36,303 nt of DNA from an uncultured Acidimicrobiales bacterium (GTDB taxonomy: Bacteria > Actinomycetota > Acidimicrobiia > Acidimicrobiales > UBA10347): assembly GCA_937942965.1 (NCBI GenBank), contig CALDGN010000114.1:1-36303 (forward strand), given 5' to 3'. The notes beneath the pieces are model-generated. The model saw only the letters and a list, made by a program, of their open reading frames with translations, was not told the origin of the DNA and made no database searches. Both the position numbers and the translations under genes were made by a program. This document shows positions 8,373 to 15,203 of this stretch, one piece after another; the stretch's first letter is position 1, and the number at the start of each line of letters is the position of its first letter.

Positions 8373-9158
8373 TCACGCGTCGGGGCGGATGCTGACCCAG
8401 TCGGCGAGCCGCAGATCCGGCGTCAAGGCCTGTCGACTCATCCCCGTGGTCACGACGGTGACCGACACCGCGACGGATCCGAGCACGAGGAACATGACCA
8501 CCAGCTGAATGAGAACGGCATCGAGCGGGTCCGCGCCCGCGAGCAACAAGCCGGTCATCGCCCCAGGAAGCGCAATCAAGCCCACTACCCGAGTGCGCTC
8601 GATCTGCGGGGTGAGCGCAAGCCGAGTCACGTCACGAACGAGTGGACGCGTCGCTTCGACCCGAGGAAACCCGAGAGCGAGCATCGCTTCGATTTGCCCC
8701 GTCCCGTCGAGCAGACCGCTCCGAGTCCGCTCAACGGCTTGAACCGTGGCGGGCATCGTGTTTCCGATCGTGATCCCGGCGATCACGACGATCGCGACCG
8801 GCTCGGCATCGAGCACGCCGAAGCCGAACAAGACGACGAGCACGACGGCACAGGTCAGCCCGATCGATGCGATCCCGATCGCGAAGAGGCCCGGCACGGC
8901 CGAAGCTCGGCGGGTGACGACCCAACCCGAGATGAGCACCATGCCCAGAACCCACAACCAGGCCCACAGCGAAGCCAGCGACGATTCGAAGATGACGGTG
9001 AAGAACACCCCGACCGCGATGAGCTGCACGGCCGCTCGCAGCGATGCCCACAGGATCGAGCGCTCAAGCCCGAGTCCGCGCCAGGCAGAGACGGCGACGA
9101 CAACCGCCACCAAGACGAGCGAAATCGCCGCCTGCCACGGTTCGATGTCGGCGACCAC
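8373..9158 (-). CDS. UPF0014 / FetB-type ABC transporter permease
   Basis: A 261-residue membrane protein with about seven hydrophobic helices. It carries the UPF0014 hallmarks GNTMP (residues 132-136) followed by VERTRSGLLDGTGQIEAMLALG, and later GLIALPGAMTGLLLAG. In E. coli, FetB with the ATPase FetA exports iron and protects against oxidative stress. No FetA-like ATP-binding gene is visible in the window, so its partner is elsewhere or missing. The start is GTG at 9158 without a clear ribosome-binding site. It is 40 bp downstream of the GGDEF-EAL gene on the same strand and may be the last gene of that transcript. The substrate is not shown by the sequence. Confidence 0.85.
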   Translation of the reverse strand: MVADIEPWQAAISLVLVAVVVAVSAWRGLGLERSILWASLRAAVQLIAVGVFFTVIFESSLASLWAWLWVLGMVLISGWVVTRRASAVPGLFAIGIASIGLTCAVVLVVLFGFGVLDAEPVAIVVIAGITIGNTMPATVQAVERTRSGLLDGTGQIEAMLALGFPRVEATRPLVRDVTRLALTPQIERTRVVGLIALPGAMTGLLLAGADPLDAVLIQLVVMFLVLGSVAVSVTVVTTGMSRQALTPDLRLADWVSIRPDA

Positions 9159-9198
9159 GCCGAGATGCTAACGAACGCCGGGGAGCCCGGCTGCCGCT

Positions 9199-10887
9199 CT
9201 ACTCCGACGATACGACGAAGCCCTCGGTGGCGCCGTCGTGCACGACCGGCATTGGGATGCTCGGCGGCGACACCTGGTACCGGTTGTGCAACAGGGCGAG
9301 TGCTTCAACCTGTGGCACCGCTGGCGAGAACAGATAACCCTGGGCCTCGTTGCATCCGGCGTTGACCAAGAGCGCAACTTCGCTCTCGTTCTCGACGCCT
9401 TCGGCAACGATGTGCAGGTCGAGCGTGTCGGCGAGTTCGACGATCGATCGGACGATGACCTCGTCGCGCCGATCCTGCAGGGCTTGCGACACGAAGTGCC
9501 GGTCGATCTTGACCTCGCTGATCGGCAGATCGACGAGTCGAGCGAGCGAGGAGTAGCCGGTCCCGAAGTCATCGATTGAAATCTGCACGCCAAGTTCGGA
9601 GAGTCGAGCGAGCACCCGTGAGTTCTGGCCCGCCTCGTCCATGATGTCGACTTCGGTGATCTCGATAATCAGCAGGTGCGCAGCCAGCCCGTACTCGCGG
9701 AGCAAGTGGGCGGTTCGGTCGGGCAACGTGTTGTCGAACAGCGATCGGGCCGACAGGTTCACCGCGACCGGCACGGCATTTCCCGCGTCTCGGCATTGCA
9801 CGGCGAACTGCACGCCGACCTCGATGATGCGGTCCGCGAACGCCTGGCTCTCGTCACTCAGGGTCACGAGGTGGATGAAACGATCGGGGCTCAACAAGCC
9901 AAGCGACGGGTGGTTCCAGCGAGACAGCGCCTCGAAGCCGGTCACCTTGCCCGTCGCAAGCTCAACTTTGGGCTGGTAGTGGAGCACGAACTCATCGCCA
10001 GCGAGCGCCGTCTTGAGCGAGGCCGAGAGAGTGACTTCTTCGAGCGGCGTTTGTTCGATCTCGTTGCTGAAACGTTCGATCGTGCGTCCCCGCCGCTTCG
10101 CCTCGTACATGGCGATGTCGGCATGGCGCATGAGCGATTGCACGTCGTAGCCGTGCGAAGGAGCGAGCGCGATGCCGCATGAAATCGTCGTGCTGATCGA
10201 CATGCCGCTCAGACGCATCGTGCGACTGATTGCGGTCGCGATCTTGTCCGCCAGCTGATGTGAGGACTCGGTGTCAGCGCTACTCGAGATGATGGCGAAT
10301 TCGTCGCCGCCGAGCCGGGCTACGAGATCAGGAGCTTCGACGACTTCGGACAGGCGATTCGCGATGTGCACCAGCACGTCGTCACCAACGGCATGCCCGA
10401 GCGTGTCGTTGATCGTCTTGAACCGGTTGAGGTCCATGATCATGACCGAGAGCGGTGCGCCTTCGGCCAGACGTTCGCGAAGACGCTCGACGTAGTGAGA
10501 GCGGTTCGCCAGACCCGTGAGCGCATCGGTTTCGGCCTGCCGCCGCAGCGCTTGGTGGGCATCTCGGGCACGCAATGCAGTCTCATGGAACTGTTCGTTC
10601 ACATAGGACGCTGCGCCCATCAGGATGAGGGCAACCAACAGCGACGCTTGCCAAGCCGTCGGCTGGGAAATCAACGCGAACGAGCCCAGCAACGCCAGCG
10701 CAGGCACGGTCATCAGGAACACCATGTGGCGCGAATGCCAGATGCCGAGCCAGAACGTCACGGCCACCATCAGCAGCACCGAGACGGGCCAAACGTTCGG
10801 GATGAGACCAGACAGGACCACACATGCGAGCGCGGGAATCGCAAAACGCGAGCGCACGGTGCGCTTTTGTGGCCAGGGTCCCTTCAC
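9199..10887 (-). CDS. Membrane-bound GGDEF-EAL dual-domain c-di-GMP enzyme
   Basis: A 562-residue protein. Residues ~12-95 form about four short transmembrane helices and ~96-118 a helical linker. A GGDEF domain follows (TDALTGLANR at 120-129, GGDEF at 193-197), then an EAL domain (FEALSRWNHP with EAL at 319-321, VNLSARSL, EITEVDIMD, DDFGTGYSSLARL, EVKIDRHFV, AEGVE). All canonical metal and catalytic positions of both domains appear intact, so it may both make and degrade c-di-GMP. The allosteric I-site is degenerate: the expected RxxD five residues before GGDEF is EAPD, so product inhibition is probably absent. GTG start at 10887. It lies 115 bp downstream of the solo PAS gene and 40 bp upstream of the FetB-like permease. 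Confidence 0.93.
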   Translation of the reverse strand: MKGPWPQKRTVRSRFAIPALACVVLSGLIPNVWPVSVLLMVAVTFWLGIWHSRHMVFLMTVPALALLGSFALISQPTAWQASLLVALILMGAASYVNEQFHETALRARDAHQALRRQAETDALTGLANRSHYVERLRERLAEGAPLSVMIMDLNRFKTINDTLGHAVGDDVLVHIANRLSEVVEAPDLVARLGGDEFAIISSSADTESSHQLADKIATAISRTMRLSGMSISTTISCGIALAPSHGYDVQSLMRHADIAMYEAKRRGRTIERFSNEIEQTPLEEVTLSASLKTALAGDEFVLHYQPKVELATGKVTGFEALSRWNHPSLGLLSPDRFIHLVTLSDESQAFADRIIEVGVQFAVQCRDAGNAVPVAVNLSARSLFDNTLPDRTAHLLREYGLAAHLLIIEITEVDIMDEAGQNSRVLARLSELGVQISIDDFGTGYSSLARLVDLPISEVKIDRHFVSQALQDRRDEVIVRSIVELADTLDLHIVAEGVENESEVALLVNAGCNEAQGYLFSPAVPQVEALALLHNRYQVSPPSIPMPVVHDGATEGFVVSSE

Positions 10888-11002
10888 CTGCCCAAATTCG
10901 GCCGCGCGGAAGGTGATTTAAGCAGTTCGTGCCCCGGGTAGGAATGGTGGGCCGAGCGACAGGGGCCACCCGGCTCAGCTCAACCGAGTGAGGGCGGGAA
11001 GA

Positions 11003-11479
11003 TCAGCCCGCCTCGGCCTGACGCACACGCTGCGTGACATCGTCGAACACAATTGCGACGGCGCCATCTTCGAGCGGCGTGATGGCGAGGTCGACGATCT
11101 GGCCCGCAGCAGCTGCACCTGGCACAGGCACGGCTTCTTGCAGATGCTCTTGCCCGGTAAGCGAGACGAGCAACGCCAGATTGAAGAGGCCCGAGTCACG
11201 CATGCCAGCTTCGGCCGACGCTGCAGGATCGACGTGATCACCGAGTCGGCCGTAATAGGTGGCTGCGATGTCGTTGACCATGGACACCCGAAGCGTCGCA
11301 TCGCTTCCGACCGGCTCCAGCACGGCGACGCCGGTCGTAATCAGGCCAAGAATCGTCTCGCACTGATGCAGGCGCCGGCGAAGTTCCGACTCGTCGGCGG
11401 GCGCGTCACTCCAGGTGATTTCCTCATCCATGTGGTCCAAGACGTGTCGCAGCCGCATTAGTCGCGCGATTTCGTACAT
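11003..11479 (-). CDS. Single-domain PAS-like protein
   Basis: A 158-residue protein. After a helical N-terminus (~1-35) the pattern ILGLITTGVAVLEP ... VSMVNDIAATYYGRL ... DLAITPLEDGAVAIVFDDVTQRVRQAE matches a PAS fold, including the closing 'DxTxR' strand-helix. The fold is diverged and no output domain is attached, so it may act as a free sensor or regulator subunit in trans. It lies between dinB (77 bp upstream) and the GGDEF-EAL gene (115 bp downstream) on one strand, making the diguanylate cyclase/phosphodiesterase a plausible partner. No signal peptide or membrane helix. The call rests on pattern only; another small alpha/beta sensor fold is possible. Confidence 0.6.
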   Translation of the reverse strand: MYEIARLMRLRHVLDHMDEEITWSDAPADESELRRRLHQCETILGLITTGVAVLEPVGSDATLRVSMVNDIAATYYGRLGDHVDPAASAEAGMRDSGLFNLALLVSLTGQEHLQEAVPVPGAAAAGQIVDLAITPLEDGAVAIVFDDVTQRVRQAEAG

Positions 11480-11556
11480 TTATCCCATTCCGGGTTCGCG
11501 GCGCGTTGACGTGACAACACAGTCGTCATGTTTTGACCCTTGGGTCCAGGTCACCA

Positions 11557-12762
11557 TCAATCAGGCAGGAGAGGCACCGATCGAGCCGCTCGACCGAGAA
11601 GGCGGGCCCGATCGATCGCGTCATTGCCAAATCGGTCGCGAATCGCGTCGACGGCGCCATCAAGCTCACGCGGCGGGCCGTCAAACGGCAGGGCCAACTG
11701 CACCGCCGATGCGTCACCGAGATTCGTCAGCGACAGCCCGATGCGGGTGAGCCCACGCTCTTCGCACGCGTCCCAGTTTCCGGCCAGCAACAAGCGAGCA
11801 GCCTGGAGGATGGGATCGGTCGCTGCGGTTGCTTGCGCGAACGTGTGCGACCGCGTGGCCGCGGTGAAGTCGCCGTAGCGGAAGCGCACGACAACGGTCC
11901 GCGCAACTCGGTCAGCGGCCCGCAGCCGCTGAGCAACTCGATCGACGATCTCTAACAGCACGGTCTCGGACTCGGCCCGGTCCAAGCGACTGCGAGGGAA
12001 CGAGCGCTGCGAGCCAATGGATCGACGCCGACGGTTCGTTTCGATCCGGCGAGGATCCCGGTTCGAGCTGAGCGCGTGGAGGTGATGGCCTGCGCCTCGC
12101 CCAACGAGTCCGGCGAGTCGGTCCGGGTCGACTTCGGCGACATCGCCAACGGTGCGGATGCCTTTGGCGCGCAGCTTCTCGGCCGTGACCGGACCGACAC
12201 CCCAGAGACGCTCGACCGGCAACGGATGCAAGAACTCGAGTTCACTGCCCGGTTCAACGACGAGCAAGCCGTCGGGTTTGGAGACCGTGCTTGCGACCTT
12301 GGCCAGGAACTTGGTCGTTGCGCATCCGACGCTGATCGGAAGCCCGACCTCGTCCAACACGCGGCGACGCAGTCGTTCGGCCACGATGCGGCCTGGTCCG
12401 ACGAGTCGGTGCAAGCCGGTCACATCGAGAAAGGCCTCGTCGATCGATAGCCCTTCGACCTCGGGGGTCGTATCGCGGAAGATCTCGAACACGTCAGCGC
12501 TCGCCGCCGAGTACGCGTCCATGCGGGGCGGGACTTCGACGATGGTCGGACACAAACGGCGGGCCTGCCCCGTCGACATTGCGGTGCGCACGCCCACTCG
12601 GCGCGCCTCGTAACTGGCGGACAGCACGACTCCGCCACCGACCATCATCGGTATGTCGCGTAGCGCCGGGTCGTCTCGCTGCTCGACCGATGCATAGAAC
12701 GCATCGAGGTCCGCATGCAGGATCGTGGCGGTCCTGTCTTGCGACAGCAGGGTCGACGTCAT
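11557..12762 (-). CDS. dinB: DNA polymerase IV (Y-family translesion polymerase)
   Basis: A 401-residue Y-family polymerase. Catalytic carboxylates lie in LHADLDAFYASVE (D18, D20) and SIDEAFLDVT (D108, E109). TTKFLAKVAS follows, then a helix-hairpin-helix LWGVGPVTAEKLRAKGI, then the little-finger domain. A QLALPF segment near the C-terminus resembles a beta-clamp-binding motif. It performs error-prone bypass synthesis at lesions. Two starts are possible, ATG 12762 (MTSTLL) or ATG 12771 (404 residues). I favour 12762 because the LexA box sits immediately upstream and overlaps the other ATG, and promoter spacing predicts a leaderless mRNA. The frame stays open further upstream but runs into the divergent gene and is not coding. 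Expected to be SOS-inducible. Confidence 0.93.
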   Translation of the reverse strand: MTSTLLSQDRTATILHADLDAFYASVEQRDDPALRDIPMMVGGGVVLSASYEARRVGVRTAMSTGQARRLCPTIVEVPPRMDAYSAASADVFEIFRDTTPEVEGLSIDEAFLDVTGLHRLVGPGRIVAERLRRRVLDEVGLPISVGCATTKFLAKVASTVSKPDGLLVVEPGSELEFLHPLPVERLWGVGPVTAEKLRAKGIRTVGDVAEVDPDRLAGLVGRGAGHHLHALSSNRDPRRIETNRRRRSIGSQRSFPRSRLDRAESETVLLEIVDRVAQRLRAADRVARTVVVRFRYGDFTAATRSHTFAQATAATDPILQAARLLLAGNWDACEERGLTRIGLSLTNLGDASAVQLALPFDGPPRELDGAVDAIRDRFGNDAIDRARLLGRAARSVPLLPD

Positions 12763-12777
12763 CGAACACATGTTCGC
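12762..12777 (-). promoter_or_regulatory. LexA (SOS) box overlapping the dinB start
   Basis: The plus strand reads TCGAACACATGTTCGC: CGAAC-N4-GTTCG is a perfect dyad matching the Gram-positive/actinobacterial LexA consensus. It covers the ATG at 12771 and touches the ATG at 12762. A TTGACC -35 (12793-12798, minus) with 17-bp spacing to a weak GAACAT -10 (12770-12775) lies within and beside it, so LexA binding would block the promoter. The site also lies ~80 bp from the divergent SDR gene start. Confidence 0.8.
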
Positions 12778-12798
12778 ATCGGACGGGCTAAAGGTCAA
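12770..12798 (-). promoter_or_regulatory. Putative dinB promoter
   Basis: On the minus strand, TTGACC (12798-12793), a 17-bp spacer and GAACAT (12775-12770) resemble a housekeeping sigma promoter with a good -35 and a poor -10. Transcription would start near 12763, essentially at the ATG, giving a leaderless mRNA. The assignment is inference from spacing. Confidence 0.45.
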
Positions 12799-12856
12799 CC
12801 GGTCCACCGACACCCGACATTCCAACGGAGCCAAGACGCCGTGCCAGGATGCCGAG

Positions 12857-13786
12857 ATGCGCATTCTTGTCACCGGCGGCACCGGATTCATCGGCGCCGA
12901 GATCGTCCGCCGTCTCACCCACCAAGACCACGACGTCGTGGTCGCCCACCGATCGGGCAACTTCAGTCGCATCGAAGACGTGCTTGACCGAGTCACCACG
13001 GTCCAAGCCGACCTCGGCGACAATGACGCCGTGACCGCGCTCGTCACCGACGTTGCCCCCGAGATCATCCATCACTTCGGCGCGACACTCACCGGCCCAG
13101 GCGAGGCCGACCCGCCCTCGCTCCTGCGGTCGAATGTCGATGGCGTGATCACGCTGTTCGACGCAGCGCGCACTGCCGGGACACGACAGGTGATCTTCGC
13201 GAGCAGCATCGGCACCTATGGGCGCGACCTCGTTCCCGGCGAGCCGGTGCATGACCTCAGCCTGCAGCGACCAACGAGCGTCTACGGCGTGACCAAGGTC
13301 TTCGCTGAGAATCTTGGCGCCTGGTATCGCCAGCGGTACGGGCTCGACTACCGAGGGATCCGCTACCCGTCGATCGTCGGGCCGGGTGTCACCACGAAGA
13401 GCGTCGCCCAATACACGAGCTGGATGATCGAAGCAGCCGGCCGAGGCGAGGCGTTCGATGCCTGGGTTGGGCCCGAGGCCGTGGTCCCGATCCTGTATTA
13501 CAAGGATGCCGCCCAAGCTGCGATCGACCTGTCGAACGCGCCGATCGAAGACATCGCGTCGATGAACTATCTCGTTGACGGCCCTCGACCAACGCCGACC
13601 GCGGGACAACTGGCAGAAGCAGTCGTCGCGGCGCTGCCCGCGGCGGAGATTCGATTCGACAACTCGCCCGACACCCCGCCGCGCCACCTGGTGATTGACG
13701 ACGCGGTCGCTCGCAAGGAATGGGCCTGGGCTCCGAGCTACGGCCTCGAGGCGATGATCGAAGACTTCTTGCGCGAGATGGCGTAG
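12857..13786 (+). CDS. NAD-dependent epimerase/dehydratase (extended SDR, threonine-dehydrogenase-like)
   Basis: A 309-residue extended SDR. The N-terminal Rossmann motif is VTGGTGFIG, with SSIGTYG and the catalytic YGVTK further on. Much of the C-half (NLGAWYRQRYGLDYRGIRYP, the Val-Pro-Ile-Leu-Tyr-Tyr substrate loop, DDAVARKEWAWAPSYGLEAM) follows the layout of SDR-type L-threonine 3-dehydrogenases, although the substrate could equally be a nucleotide sugar. Start ATG 12857 is chosen because the Rossmann fold begins there, with a weak AGGA upstream; the frame is open back to 12725 but that would cross the dinB promoter. The gene is divergent from dinB. Cytoplasmic. The family is certain, the substrate open. 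Confidence 0.88.
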   Translation: MRILVTGGTGFIGAEIVRRLTHQDHDVVVAHRSGNFSRIEDVLDRVTTVQADLGDNDAVTALVTDVAPEIIHHFGATLTGPGEADPPSLLRSNVDGVITLFDAARTAGTRQVIFASSIGTYGRDLVPGEPVHDLSLQRPTSVYGVTKVFAENLGAWYRQRYGLDYRGIRYPSIVGPGVTTKSVAQYTSWMIEAAGRGEAFDAWVGPEAVVPILYYKDAAQAAIDLSNAPIEDIASMNYLVDGPRPTPTAGQLAEAVVAALPAAEIRFDNSPDTPPRHLVIDDAVARKEWAWAPSYGLEAMIEDFLREMA

Positions 13787-13832
13787 CCAATCAACGGGCT
13801 GGCGAGCACCTCACCGCCCGCACCCCACACGA

Positions 13833-13844
13833 GAGAAATTTCTC
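13833..13844. promoter_or_regulatory. Perfect 12-bp palindrome upstream of the EAL-PAS gene
   Basis: GAGAAATTTCTC is fully self-complementary, AT-rich against its background and 67 bp upstream of the EAL-PAS start. Its size and position fit a dimeric repressor site. The regulator is unknown and chance cannot be excluded. Confidence 0.4.
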
Positions 13845-13910
13845 ACCGGCTGGACATGGCGACGTACATGGTCGTAGGTTCTGTCCGGTTGCGAGCCACC
13901 GGGGTACCGC

Positions 13911-15203
13911 ATGTCCGAGTTGAGCCACCACCACCCAACATCGATTGACGATGTTGCGCGTGCGCTCGAAGCCCGAGAATTTGAGCTCTGGTTCCAGCCC
14001 AAGGTGCGGCTGCGCGATCAAGTAATCACCGGCGCTGAGGGTCTCGCTCGCTGGATCCACCCCGAGCGCGGTGTGCTGGCACCCCATCACTTCCTTGACG
14101 CGTTGCGCAACGCCGAACTGCTCGACCAGTTCACGAACCAGATGATTGAGCAGGCGGTCGCGTTCGCGGGCGATGCCGTACGACTCGACCGCGAGATCGA
14201 AGTCGCCGTCAATCTCGGACCACGCAGCTTCCTTGTTCCAGGCCTGGCCGAGTACATCGACTCGCTCCTCGACATCCACCAAGTCCCCGCACGTCGACTG
14301 GTTGTCGAAATCACTGAAGAGGATTTGCTCGAAGACGGCCCCGAGGCTGCGGGCGCCTTCGAAGCGCTCGGACGCCTCGGCGTTCGCCTGGCGATCGACG
14401 ACTTCGGCACTGGCTATTCGTCCTTGGCCCGGCTGCGACGACTGCCCGTCGACGAGCTGAAGATCGACCAAGAGTTTGTCGGCGCCCTCGGGACCGACAA
14501 CGAAGACATGGTGATCGTTCGGACCATCATCGAACTCGCACGCTTGCTGAACCACGCAACGGTTGCCGAAGGAATCGAAACTGTCGAGCAACTTGAGCTG
14601 CTTCGCAGTCTTGGCTGTGCCGACGGGCAGGGCTGGCTGTTCGCCAAACCCATGCCCCGCCACCAAGCGGTCGCCTTGATCTCGACGACCGACCGGCTTG
14701 TCCCCAAGCACATCGAGCCCTCCGGCACGGACTTCCGCAATCGCCTCGCTATCACGAGCTTGTTCGCAGCCGGCGAATGGGGCCAGGACGGCATTCGGTT
14801 GCACGCCGCTTCACAGGAGCTGAGCGATGCGCTCATCACCGATCGACAGCAGCTCGAAATGATGACCGCACTGCTCGACATCGTTCCTTGCTGTGCATTC
14901 ATCAAGGACGAACAGGCGCGGTTCGTGCAGGCCAATGCCCAGGCTCGAGCCGTGATGGGCGTCGAATCAATCGACGCGATCGTCGGGCGCACCGACTTCG
15001 ACGTGTACCCGTTCGACGACGCGCTGCGCTACCAGGCTGACGACCTCCATGTGCTGACGACGGGCAAGCCGATCATGGAGCGAGCCGAGCGCCACACGCG
15101 TCCCGACGGTTCCTATGGGTTGATGCAGACATCCAAGGTGCCGGTGCGTAACAGCAGCGGCGAGATCATCGGCTTGGCCGGGTTCTCGTCTGACCTCAGC
15201 TGA
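13911..15203 (+). CDS. EAL-PAS protein, probable c-di-GMP phosphodiesterase
   Basis: A 430-residue protein with no membrane segment. Residues ~14-260 are an EAL domain: E43-G44-L45 (an EGL variant of the signature that keeps the metal-binding Glu), VNLGPRSF, EITEEDLLED, DDFGTGYSSLARLRRLP, DELKIDQEFV, AEGIETVEQ. The metal and base residues look complete, so hydrolysis of c-di-GMP to pGpG is expected. A linker at ~265-310 leads to a C-terminal PAS domain (~315-430: DIVPCCAFIKDEQARFVQANAQA ... VGRTDFDVYP ... VPVRNSSGEIIGLAGFSSDLS). Sensor after effector is the reverse of the usual order. The ATG at 13911 follows ACCGGGGTACCGC, a weak ribosome-binding site. Its last 8 bp overlap the 3' end of the convergent giant surface-protein gene. 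Confidence 0.92.
   Translation: MSELSHHHPTSIDDVARALEAREFELWFQPKVRLRDQVITGAEGLARWIHPERGVLAPHHFLDALRNAELLDQFTNQMIEQAVAFAGDAVRLDREIEVAVNLGPRSFLVPGLAEYIDSLLDIHQVPARRLVVEITEEDLLEDGPEAAGAFEALGRLGVRLAIDDFGTGYSSLARLRRLPVDELKIDQEFVGALGTDNEDMVIVRTIIELARLLNHATVAEGIETVEQLELLRSLGCADGQGWLFAKPMPRHQAVALISTTDRLVPKHIEPSGTDFRNRLAITSLFAAGEWGQDGIRLHAASQELSDALITDRQQLEMMTALLDIVPCCAFIKDEQARFVQANAQARAVMGVESIDAIVGRTDFDVYPFDDALRYQADDLHVLTTGKPIMERAERHTRPDGSYGLMQTSKVPVRNSSGEIIGLAGFSSDLS

Noticed and set aside
8364..9365. 333-codon plus-strand frame
   Set aside because: It is antisense to the membrane protein gene and reads as charged low-complexity sequence; the minus frame has clear UPF0014 motifs.
12725..12856. Upstream extension of the SDR gene
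   Set aside because: The Rossmann motif starts right at ATG 12857, and the extension overlaps the dinB start and LexA box.
12763..13068. N-terminal extension of dinB
   Set aside because: The open frame runs across the LexA box, promoter and into the divergent SDR gene; the polymerase domain begins after 12762.
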